Origin: Haematococcus lacustris
Lineage: Eukaryota; Chlorophyta; Chlorophyceae; Chlamydomonadales; Haematococcaceae
Length of the DNA: 64,000 nt
Reading direction: 5' to 3'
Assembly (NCBI GenBank): GCA_030144725.1
Contig: JASKMD010000026.1
Location: forward strand, 8,584,100-8,648,099
The position numbers and the translations under genes are program-made. The notes under the pieces were generated by a model. The model was not told where the DNA came from. It was given only the letters and a program-made list of their open reading frames with translations, and made no database searches. The stretch's first letter is position 1. Each line of letters starts with the position of its first letter. Positions 32,501 through 43,100 of this stretch are shown piece by piece.

Positions 32501-35444
32501 GGGGCTCAGGCCTGGGCGCTGGCTGACCTGGTGGGTCTGGTAGTCGTCTGGGTCATGCTGCAGCCGCAGCTCCGTGCGCCTGAACAGCTGCGGCTCCAAG
32601 CCCTCGCCCTCAAGGTCAACACGGTAGGTGGCGCCTGGTGGAGGAGAGTGGCGGGAAGAAGTAGGGAGGGGGTAGGGGGAGGGGCGTAGGGGTAGGGGTA
32701 GGGGTAGGGGTAGGGGGGTAGGGGTAGGGGTAGGGGTAGGGGGTAGGGTGTAGGGGGAGGGGTAGGGGGAGGCTCCATGACTCACCAGGCTCCACAAAGG
32801 ACGTGAAGGAGAAGAAGAACTCAGAGTCCTTTCGTTCCCCTGAGCACCACAGCAACAGCAGCAGCAGCCTAGCCTCTTGGGCCCCCCCTCACCTCCTCCA
32901 ATCAACTACAACAACCACAGAAAGAGTAACTTACACGCTCAGATGAACGGCCAACCATCACTCTTCTCATTCTATGTTGATTCGATGCTGATGTTGTCTG
33001 TTTCTCATGAGTACTATTCTTACTACTATTTACTTTCCTCTTACATACTCTTTATATTGTAGTTGTTGTTCTCGTTAGTTGCATTTGTTTATCATTATTT
33101 CTATCATTTCTTGTTGTTGATATTCTTATCCCAGCTACCCAGTGTTTGCCCCCGCTGGGTGCCTGCCTCTTGCGGCGCCCACCACCCAGCTCCCCTGCCT
33201 GCTGCCTGCTGCCCGCCCTCCCCCCTCCCCCCTAGGGCCCAGCCCACACTGCAGGCGGGGCCGGTCACCTGAGAAGCCGGTGATGGAGCCCAGGCCTGGC
33301 AGCTCAAACTCCTTGCGCAGCGAACCAGAGGCCAGGGAGCGCAGCTGCAGCGCACCCCGCACGTCACGCAAGTACCTGGAATACAGCCAACCAGGGAGGG
33401 CAGGGCAGGCAGGGCAGTCGGGGGGGGGGGAAGGGGGCTGGACCTAGCCTGCCAGCTGTGACCCAGGCGCCAGCGCCAGCACCACTCATGGAGCGAGCTT
33501 GAGCTGGGGGGCGCAGCAGCAGTGGCCACTGCCAGGCCACCCTACCCCATTCCCTGGGCTCTGGGTCCCGCCCGCCCCACCCAGCCCCCCCCCAAACCAC
33601 GCCCTCCTCCCCCCTCCCCCCCTCCTCACTCCCCCCACTCCCCTCCCCCCTCCCCCCCTCCCCCCTCCCCCATGTACCTTAGCCCTGCACCTGACCAATG
33701 AGTCCTGTATTTTGCCCCCCATCCCCCTCCCCCCGCACCCCCCCCAAGCCCCGCACCTGACTACCAGCGCATCCCCCTTCAAGGCCACAGCACTCTTCAG
33801 CACGTCGCGGGGGTGTTCAGGGATGAGGTCACACCAGGAGGAGGGGGGGGAGGGCGTGCGCACATCACACGCCACAACCCTGGGGGGGCAGGCCAGCAGG
33901 CCAGCAGGCGGAGGGGAGGGGCAAGTGAGGCGGGGGGGAGGCTGGATGGAGGTGGAGGGAAGTAGGAGGGAAAGGAGGAGGGGAGTGTGGGAGTGGTGAG
34001 GGTGAGGGGAGGGGAGGTGGGGGGGTGGGGGGCAAGGTGAGCAATATAGGCAGGTGGGCAATGGTTGACAGAGGTGGGGGGTGATGGCGGTGGTGGGGGC
34101 AGTGGGGGGGAAGGGGTTGGGGCGGTGGGGGGGAGGTTGGTGAGGAGGTGAGTGAGGCCCCCTTACTTGTAGCGTGGCGCCCCCAGGTTTGTGCGGAAGT
34201 ACATGAGGCTGCCTTGGTTGGCCACGCAGCCGTACGCAGCCACAAACTCGTCCACCAGCTTCACCACCGGCAGCTTCTTGGCGCCTGGGGCAAACACAGC
34301 CCAGCAGGGGGGGAGGGGGGGTGGGGTCTGGTAAGGTAGCCCGCCAGGCGCAGTGGGAGGGGGGAAGCTTGGGAGGTTGAGGGTTAGAGGGGTAGGGGGA
34401 GAAACTGTCTTAGCACCTGCTCAAACACTGCCTGATGTCACCCCCCACCCCACCCTACCGCTACCCCTTCTTGCTCTGCCCTGACCCAGCCGTCCAGGCA
34501 GCCACAGCCACACACTCACTGCCTCAAGTCAACCTGCCCCCACCCCTTTCTGCCCCACCCGACCCCACCCAGGCCTGCCCCACCCTGCCCTAACCCTCAC
34601 CCCTGACCCGGCCACCTTCCTTGACTCCATGCTGTGAGGCACACTGAGCCCTGACCCACCCCTCCCTGCCTGACCCGCTCCGCCCTGACCTGACCCTCCC
34701 CCCGCCCCCCTGCCACTCCCTGCCCACCTTTCTTGAAGTCGTACTTGGTCCAGTCCACGGCGCCGTCCCCGGTGCGCTCTGTCAACAGCTGCAGGCCGGG
34801 GCAGGCTGCACCAGCTCACACGCAGGCCAGGCCGTGTCACCCCATCACCCTCTCACCCTCACACCCTCACACCCTGTCGCCCTCACACACCACTAGCCAA
34901 CCAGTGTCACCCCATCACCCTCACACCCTGTCACCCTCAAACACCGCTAGTCCACCAGGTCCTGAGCAGCATGCAGGCCAGGGCTGGTCACCCCATCACC
35001 CTCACACCCTCACCCCCTCAGGCTGCACAGCCCCTGCCTCTTCCTGCAACCTGGGGCGCCATCTGCACCCGGGCAGGGGGTTGGTCACACTAGGGGCTGC
35101 CACTAATTTAGGGGTCACACTGGTTGTATGCACGCAGCTTCCACTCACCTTCATGTCCACGTAATACACTCGGTTGGACGGCTGGCAGCCCTCAGAGACA
35201 TACCTGCATGCAGGCGCATGCAATGAGACGAGGGTGGGGGCAGCAGGACAGGGTGAGCGTCATTGAGTGTGAGGCGGGCAGCGAAAAGGAGGGAGGTGTG
35301 ATGCTAGAGTGAGAGGGAATGGTATGGTATGGAGGGGGAGGTGGAGGGGGAGGGGGTCAATGGAAGGCCGGGCCGACCCTCCACAAGACAAAGGGCTGTG
35401 GCTGGGAAGTGGCTGGTCAGGTGCTGACAGCAGGGACACGGCTG

Positions 35445-35479
<35 letters not shown>

Positions 35480-38400
35480 CTGCTGCTGCTGAGGCGTGAC
35501 TCACAGCAGCAGGTACTGGCCATCGTCAGTGATGCTAGCGCCGATCATCCAGGTGGGGTGCGCAGGCAGGGCGTACACCAGGGCATCCGCTTCCTGGGGC
35601 TGGCCCAACACGTGGTAGCAGCTGCAGGGCCAGGGGGGCACTAGGTGGGGTGGGGTGGGGTGGGGGTGGGGGCAGCAGGGGGCCACTGGGTGGGGTGAGG
35701 GGGAGTTGGGGAAAGCTGGGGCGCTCTGGGTGGGTGGGGGAGAGAGCCTGGGGGCGGGGGCGGGGGCGGGGGCGGGGGCAGGGGGCGGGGGCAGGGGGAG
35801 GGGCGGGGGCAGGGGCGGGGGCAGGGCTATGGCGAGGACCATGAATGGGACCACAGGGGCCTCTGGAGAGTGCTGATGACAGCGGCGGGGGGTGGGGGTG
35901 GGTCCGAGGCCACTCACAGCATCTGGTTGGTGTTGATGTCCGTCTCTGTGCCCAGGTCAGCCACGCCAGCTGGCCGCACAAACCTGAGCCACAGCGCGGC
36001 AGCAGCCAGCAGCACCATTCGGAGTGCCATTGCCCAAACTTTGCCCACCACATGCCGGCTGCAGAGTGCCTGGTCCCCCCTGCCAAGCGCCATCTGCCCC
36101 GCCTCACCCCGTGTCATCTCAGCCCCCTCCGCCCAGCCCAGCCCTACAGCTGGCACACCTCCTGCTCATGTTCTTTGACTAGAACAGCTTCAGGCTGCAC
36201 GGCTGCGCAGTGCGTGTGCATACGCGGAGTAGGTCATGTCGGGTTGTGGGTGCGGCAAGGGGCTGCGAGAATGGGCAGCAGGCCTCCCCTATAGAAGGCC
36301 TGGGGCATCTGTCGCTGTCAACTGCCCGGCGTCTGACCCTTATCTCCCAAGCCTTGAAGACTCTGGTGTTCAGGGTCAGGGTCAGGGCCAGGAGGCACCT
36401 GTTGTAGAAGAAGCCGGCGTTGTCGTGCGTCCAGGCAATGCTGGAGAACTTTACGTCCACCAGCTTGTCAGGCAGCTGCTGGGTGCTGCCGTCTGGCTGG
36501 ATGCGCATCACCTGGGGGGAAGAGGGGGACAGCTGGGCGGGTGGGCGTGACAGTCAAGGTCAGGGTCAGGGTCAGGGTCATAGCAGCAGTGAGTGTGAAA
36601 GTGTGAGTCACACCTGGATCCAAGCCCAGTCTGAGCCACCTGAGCTCAGGCTGTACGCCAGCAGAGAGCCGTCCTCGCTGCAAGCCGGCAGCAAGCCAGC
36701 AGGTCAGGTTAGGGACAGCAGCCAGCTCAGGGGCAGGCCTCAGGCTCAGACTGGAGCTGAGTCTGAGTCTGAGGCTGAGACTAGAGCTGAGCCTGAGTCT
36801 AAGTCTGAGCCTGAGCCTGAGCCTGAGTCTGAGTCTGAGTCTGAGTCTGAGTCTGAGGGCGCACCTGAACTCGATGTCCTTCAGCGCCACCGTGCCGTCC
36901 TGGCTGAGGGTGTTGGGGTCCAGCAGCAGCTGAGCTGGCTCCTGCAGCCCCGCCTGGCTGTACAGCACGTACTGCTGCTGCAGGCCACTGCGGGGGGCGA
37001 GGGGGCAGGGGCGGCCTGGGTCGGGACCAGGTGTGGTGAGTGGGGTGGGAAAGCCAGGGGCAGAGGAGGGCTGCATGGCTATTGCTGAGAGGGCTGGTAG
37101 CGTAAAGTCAGGGCCAGGGTCAGGGTCCGGGTCAGGGTCAAGGTGGATGGTCAAGGTGGAGAGTGGTGGCACGAAGGCCATGGCTGACCTGTTGTAGTAG
37201 TAGTAGTAGCGGCTGCCCCTCCGGAAGGGTGTGCCATACTTGGGGTAATCGTACAGCTGGGCAGCGCAAGGGGTGTGAGGGAGGGCCAGGCCACACAGTG
37301 AGGCAGGGCAGCAGGGCTATGCAGCAGGCTCCTCACGGCTGCTTGGCACACCCCGCCCCACCTGTGTGAACAGGTCCTTGAAGGCCTGCCGGGTGTCACA
37401 CTGCGCCAGCACCTCGCTGGTCAGCTGGTTCTGGGCCGCGACAACTGCCCTCACACATAGTCACACATAGTCACACACCATACTGTTACACACAAGCAGT
37501 CATGTAGTCACTCATGCATGCACACACACCCTGGCAGGGCCCAATCAGCCATCCGTCTACAGAAAGCTGGTTGTGGTGGCATCTTATCGCACCTGGCTGA
37601 CTTTGCCATGACACCATGCTTGCCCAAGACCATGTAATGGTGACAGTGATGGTGATGCTAGTGGTCAGGGAGTGGGTGTGGAGTATGCCTCCCCCCGCAG
37701 CAGCCTGAGCATATGGTGTTCTCTAGCCATGCGGCAGCCTGCTCAGCATGTGCTTGTGCACAGCTAGCTGCCTCTCCTTCCCCCACTCCATCCCCCCCAC
37801 CTTTGCGCTCCCTACCCCTACCCCCTGCCCATCCCCCCCTGCCCCTACCCCTACCCCTACCCCCTGCCCATCCCTCCATGCCCCTTTGCCCCCTGCCCCT
37901 CCCCCCCGTCCCACCCCCTCCAGCCTGCCCCCCGTGACTTTCCTTTTGCCTGCAGCACCCCTGCCCTCCCCCCTGCCCTGCCCTCACATGCGCCGGTCTC
38001 CTCACTGTCCGGGTCCTCCAGCCAGCGGTACGGATCAGCCACCTGCAGCCAGCCGCGCCCAGGGCCAGGGCAGCTGCAGGCAGCTGGCCAGACAGCAAAC
38101 CTGCCAAGGAGGGGCAGGGGCTGAGAAGCAGTGGGTGGGCTGTCTGGCTGCCTGGCCTCTTGGTTGGATGGCTGGCTGAGATGGGTTCTTGCTGCCTGCT
38201 TAGCTGTGTTAAGGTCTGCGCAAGGGACCTTTGCAGGCCATAAAATCACCTCTCAAGTCACTGGTGTATCACAGCCATGGCTGAGTTCGAGGCAGGGGCT
38301 GCTATCCCCTCTGCCGGCACGTCCCCAGCCATCCGCCCCTGCCCACCTGCAACACCTAGCCCCCGCCCCGCCCCGCCTCCTGCTTACACGCTGCTGCCCT

Positions 38401-39081
38401 GGCCCTGGCCCTGGCCCACCTTGACCCCATGCAGGATGTCCACCACGCTCTCATCACGCCGCACCTGCAGAGCCAGCAGCTCAGGGTTAGGCAGGACTAT
38501 GCCAAAGGGTGACGTGGGGGAGGGCAGGGAGGCTGCGAGCTTCAGCTGGGGGACCAGGGTTCAGGCCTAGCCAGCTTGGTCCAGCAGGGCCAGCAGGCTG
38601 CACCCTGCCCTGCTGACCCAACAGCATGCTGCACAGCATTTGGGCTGACCCCAGACGGCGTAGGGTGCGTTGCGTGCAGGGAGCTGGTCAAGCGGCAGGG
38701 CAGCGTAACCGCCTCGTGGCCTCGCCCTCGCCCTCACGCTGGTGCTGCCAGACCCCAGCCCCTGCCAAACCCCTTCTGCGCCCTCAGCCCGCGGGGCGAC
38801 CTTCGTGAGTGCCCGCGATCACCTTGGGATACGCAGAAGGCTCCACTGACAGACCCGTCTGAGGCGCGCCTGCACGAAATGTGCAGCTCGCTCGTGGACA
38901 TTTCGTGTTGAGCTTCGAAGGACGTCTTGCAGTTACCCAATGCGGCTGCTGGGCGCATCACTGGCCGCGCTCGGCGGCAAAAGAAGCGAGTGAGCAGACG
39001 CGGGTTTCGCTGCAAGCCGAACGCTGCGAAGCCAGCAGCCCCGATAGCGAGACCCGCCATTGTCAAAATTCGGGTGCTCAT
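29533..39081 (-). CDS. prolyl oligopeptidase (S9A serine peptidase)
   Basis: Model of 24 exons, 799 aa (minus): 39081-38937, 38869-38823, 38464-38420, 38042-37988, 37444-37362, 37256-37189, 36987-36865, 36677-36614, 36511-36399, 35983-35918, 35621-35505, 35203-35149, 34788-34728, 34284-34167, 33879-33757, 33375-33269, 32839-32786, 32634-32528, 32183-32038, 31509-31380, 30708-30571, 30382-30242, 29909-29745, 29661-29533. It cleaves peptides after proline. The N-terminal YPKVRRDE and [14 protein letters not shown] blocks, a beta-propeller region and a C-terminal alpha/beta-hydrolase are all recognisable. The predicted triad is S632 (GGSNGG), D719 (DHDDR) and H762 (GHGAGKP), with the Ser-Asp spacing of 87 seen in the pig enzyme. 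About 65 N-terminal residues ([20 protein letters not shown]..., Arg-rich) exceed the typical ~710-aa enzyme and look like an organelle transit peptide. Intron 1 (66 nt) is the least certain join. Intron 19 has a GC donor. Confidence 0.93.
30755..31005. repeat. pentanucleotide GGTCG/GGTCA satellite in POP intron
   Basis: The block order is (GGCTGGGTC[A/G])n, then (GGGTC)n, then a pure (AGGTC)n run. It lies in the intron between exons 20 and 21 of the POP gene. Gly/Ser/Arg/Val frames on plus follow from the repeat. Confidence 0.9.
31903..31957. repeat. (CCCCCT)n tract in POP intron
   Basis: About nine CCCCCT hexamers on the plus strand (AGGGGG on the transcribed RNA) in the intron between exons 19 and 20. 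Confidence 0.85.
32660..32770. repeat. (TAGGGG)n telomere-like tract in POP intron
   Basis: GGGGTAGGGGTAGGGGTA repeats beside the acceptor of exon 18. The unit resembles but does not equal algal telomere repeats (TTTTAGGG/TTTAGGG), so it is treated as an interstitial microsatellite. Confidence 0.8.
35640..35830. repeat. G-rich tract in POP intron
   Basis: GGGGTGGGGTGGGG followed by (GGGGGC)n-type sequence between exons 10 and 11. It is a strong G-quadruplex candidate on the DNA plus strand, with the C-rich version in the transcript. Confidence 0.75.
36735..36858. repeat. (CTGAGT/CTGAGC)n hexamer repeat in POP intron
   Basis: A hexamer tract directly abuts the donor of exon 7 (end 36865), on the intron side. 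Open frames reading SESESEPEPE and LRLRLRLR come from it. Confidence 0.8.
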
Positions 39082-39121
39082 CGCTTCTGATCGGGCTCGT
39101 CCTGCGAACTACAGACATCGC

Positions 39122-39775
39122 ATGAGTTTACCGACCACATGGTAAGTGGCTCTTGTAACAATATACGTAGTGAGTACAAGCGAGACGTTGCAATGGGTAT
39201 GTTGCCCAGCTCCATCTAGTGATACTGCTCTGCTACAGTGACTAGACTAGATATGCCTCCAGCAACCCCACTGAGCCCAACCCCCCGCAATGCCGCCTGA
39301 GTCCTTCCGGTGAGAGGGTCGAGGATAGGGTCAAGGATGGGGCTATGGGTAGTGCTATGAGGTGGTGAAGCCAAGTGGCTGGGTAGGATCAAGCAACCAG
39401 TTGGCCAGTGGGTAACAAGGCAAAGCAACCCCATCCCATGCCCAATCTCAACTAAGGCATAGCAATCTCATGCTGTGCTAAACAAGCAACAACATGAGGT
39501 GACAACTGGCCTGACGCTCAACATGAGGACGACCTGCGCATTTCACACATGTCCTGACACATGATCTGACTTCGCCTTCACACCCACACCCCTGCAGGCT
39601 CTATTACCGGGAAGTGTTAGCCGCACTCAGCCGCACCCGTCGCTATGCAGTCGGCCCAGAGGCACGCCTCACTGATCTGTGCAGATGGGATAACCCAGGC
39701 AGGCCAAATCAGGACTGGTTGTACGTGCCCACCAAGGCCCTGTTGCGCAAGTGGCGGCGTAAGTGGCGACGATAG
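39122..39775 (+). CDS. small protein with LYR-like motif, 65 aa
   Basis: Two exons. 39122-39141 (MSLPTT plus two bases) ends in a consensus donor TG|GTAAGTGG. 39598-39775 follows acceptor CCTGCAG. The join gives MSLPTTWLYYREVLAALSRT, then RRYAVGPEARLTDLCRWDNP, then GRPNQDWLYVPTKALLRKWR and a basic end. Summed length is exactly 66 codons. The LYYRE segment near the N-terminus, followed by a basic helix, is reminiscent of LYR-motif mitochondrial proteins, but the family assignment is a guess. The Arg/Lys/Trp-rich C-terminus and lack of a membrane segment suggest a soluble or membrane-peripheral protein. The start codon lies 40 bp from the divergent POP start. Confidence 0.6.
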
Positions 39776-40159
39776 CCAGGTACAGCTGGGGTACACACGG
39801 GGATGTGTGTGAGCAAGAGCTGAAGGAGCTTAAGCTAGTGATGGAAGCACACACACCAGATGGACGGAGCTGAAGTGGGCAATAGGCACGTCAGCAGTAG
39901 CCGTCACAACAATGAGCGCGCAGCCTGTGTTCGATTACAACTCTTGCTGTACTTTGGTGTAGCATGAGGAACGTCAGGTAGAGACGGCAAAGTACATGAC
40001 CACAAACTTCCATAAACATACAGACTGTCATCGGTGTGCTGCGACTGGGATGTGGTGCAAATTGGACCAAGCGAAGATGCAAAAGGGTTAACTAACTCAT
40101 CGCAACCGACGATCGAGACGCCCGAGAGCCGCGATGTACCTCAGTGCCTTGAAGCTGGC

Positions 40160-43100
40160 ATGCTGGCACATGACAACCGGCACGCGAGCCTCGCGAGCTG
40201 TAGTCGTGACCGACTAGCCCCATCTGTGAGGCCCACTTGTGCGCGACGAGCTAGGTTGCTATGCAGAGCAGACGGCAATGTACGCCATGCCGTTGTCATC
40301 GGGGGAGGCATCGGCGGGCTAACCGCTGCTGCCAAGCTAGCCAAAGCTGGGCTGCGAGTAACGTTGCTGGAACAGGGTGAAAAGGTCAGCGTGGCGCGTT
40401 GCCGCACAGTCAACAAGATGCCTCATCTGCAGCATGTGGTAATCGGCTTGCAAACGGCTGCGTTCAATGCCCGTTGTTGTGCCACCAGGTGGGCGGCCGC
40501 TGCCAGTCCCAGTATGTGGAAACCAAGATTGGATCCTTCCGATTTGATACTGGGCCATCGCTTCTGCTGCTGCCCAGAGTGTATGACCAGGTGTGACTAG
40601 GTAGGCAATGCAAGCCCTCCTTCCTCAGTGTCCTCAGTCTTCATGATTGAGCTATTGCCTGGCACCCAAGGGGGCGGACCATCTCATGGTGCCATCACAT
40701 ACATGCTTGAAGCAAAGTCACCCCGAGGAGTGCCTCACACACACTGCTGTGCAAGGGGCTACTGTTGCTGGGCCTTGGGCGAGTGATCTGGCAGCAGCTT
40801 GTAGCTCAGGTGTGGTTCCTCTCATCCCTTGGCGGCCAGCACAGGCTGCTGAGAGGCACAGTCAGTCACAGCAGCGATGTGCACAGGAGAGCCCATCAGC
40901 TCCCAGCTGCAGCAGGCGCCCCTGTCCTCCTACACCGGAGGTCCAGTGCTGGGAGTACAGTCCTAATCCAGCCACCTGCCCGAATATGTTCCTGGTGGGC
41001 TGGTGGGTTTTCCTGCACCTGCCCTTGCCCCTGCCCTGGCCCTTTGGCTGGGTAGGCAGGGGACGCCATGCCCTGGGCTGCATGCCTGCATGGGCTTGAG
41101 GCAGCTTGCAAAGGTGTGCCTGGGGGCACCTCAGGCTGGCACTGGCCTGCTGCGCGTTAGGGTCAGGGCTGGGTTAGGGTTAGGGTTAGGATGGGTTAGC
41201 CGGCACCAGGCTGGGTCACCAGGCGGTCTTCCACCTGCCCGGCTGATGGAGGAGGGAGGGGACAGGGAGACCTGAGGGGGGGCGGGTGGGGCAGGGACAT
41301 TACCAGCCTTGGTCACAGCCAGCGCTGCCAGCATAGAGGGTGGTGGCTTGGCTGGGCTTGTATCAGTCTCCAGCGCCATGGCCCTCTCGACCTGCAGCCG
41401 CAACAGCAGCTGGGATCCAGCAGCTCCTCAGGTCAACTGCGGCTGGGAGTCAGCTGAGACCCAAACTGCTGGGGTAGTGAGGGGCAGGCTGGGCTGGGTC
41501 CTGGACCCCAGGCATGGCCACCAGTAGTCTGTGATGATTGAGGGCAGCCCTTAGGTCTTAGGAGGCGGGGTCTGGCAGCCCCCCCCTGCTGCCTCCACCT
41601 CGCTGCCCCCCAGCAGCGGCAGCAGGTCAGCCAGGCTGCTGCCGGCCTGGTCAGAAGCTCCTCACAGGGCTGGGCTGGGCCTGGACTGTGCCATGAGCTT
41701 GGCCCCGGGGATGTGAGGGGGGAGGCTTGGCAGGGCAGCTGGGGGCAGGCAGTGGGGTTATAGGTAGGCAGTGGGGTTATAGGGCAGCTGGGGGCAGGCA
41801 GTGGGGTTGTGGGTCGCTATGGGGGATGGTGAGTGGCTCTGAGGACAGGTGTGTTGGGTGGGCAGCAGGTGTGAGGTGTGAGGTGTTGCAGCAGTGTGAT
41901 GGGCTCTCAGCTGGGCAGCATGCAGCAGTGTGAGGTGGCAGCTTGCAGCAGGCGGTGTGCTGCTAGAGGCCTACAGCACCAGGACAGCTGCTCTGTGGAG
42001 CCGGGCAGCCATGGGGGCACAGGCTAGAGGCAGCAGGTGGCAGGCAGCAGGCAGGCTGCAGGTGGCAGGCAGACAGGCAGACAGCGTCAAGCAGCCCCCA
42101 GGAGAAGGGAATGGCACAATGATGCACTTCCTCTTGTGTGTCGATGTTGTGGTGGTGCATGGAGCCAGTGCTGGCAGCCTGGCAAGCAAATGGCTGAGCC
42201 TTGCAGCTAGGCCCACCCTGTGCCCTCCTTAGAGCTACCAGCCTCATGTGATGGGCTCTGCTGGGCAGGGTCCAGGGGCAGCCAGGAGCTATCACTGCCT
42301 GCCATGTGCAAGGCTGTTCCTCCTGCCTCCTGCCGTCCACACCTGTTGCCCGCACACTCCTCACCCTCACCCTCACCCTCTCTGCCCAGCCCTGTCTCCC
42401 TGCCTAGCCCTCCCAGCAGCCAGTGGCCTGCCACCCGCCCTGCCGGCAGTGCTGCCTGGTATGGTGTCAGGGGAGGGTGGCAGCAGCAGCAGCAGCGGGC
42501 AGCTCAGCGACTAGGAGCATTGGGCCATCCAGGCCAGCAGCCAGTGGCATGGCCATCCCATGATGTCCTACTTCCCCCCTAGCCTTCCTCCTCCTCCCCC
42601 TGCTCCTCCACCACTACCCCAACACTGGCACCACCCTACATCACCTGGTCCCGACTTCTACGCACGACCCCTGATCCCAGCTGCTGCCCACACCCCTGCT
42701 GCCCTGCCCTCCTGGCCCCCCCTTGCCCCTGCCCTGCTCCCTCCTCCCTCGCAGACCTTTGCGTCGCTGGGCAGCAGCATGCAGGCGGTGGCGCCCTCGC
42801 AGCGCGTGCAGCCAGCGGCCTACCGGGTGTTCATAGAGAACAGCGCGCCCCTGGACCTGCTGTACGACGTGCCGGCCATGATCACGCAGCTGGAGGAGGT
42901 GGAGGAGGGGGCGGGGCGCGCTTACTTGGAGTGGCTGGCAGTGGCCAGGGCAGAGCTGGAGGTGGGGAGGGGCGGGGGGGCGGGGGGGCGGGGGGGCGGG
43001 GGGGCGAGGAGGGCGAGGAGGGCGAGGAGGGGGTGGGGGGGGGCTGGGGGGCAAGGAGGGCGAGGAGGGGCTGGGGGGCGAGGAGGGCGAAGAGGGGCTG

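Noticed and set aside
32660..32770. Chromosome-end telomere
   Set aside because: A short tract inside a well-supported gene intron, and the unit differs from algal telomeres.
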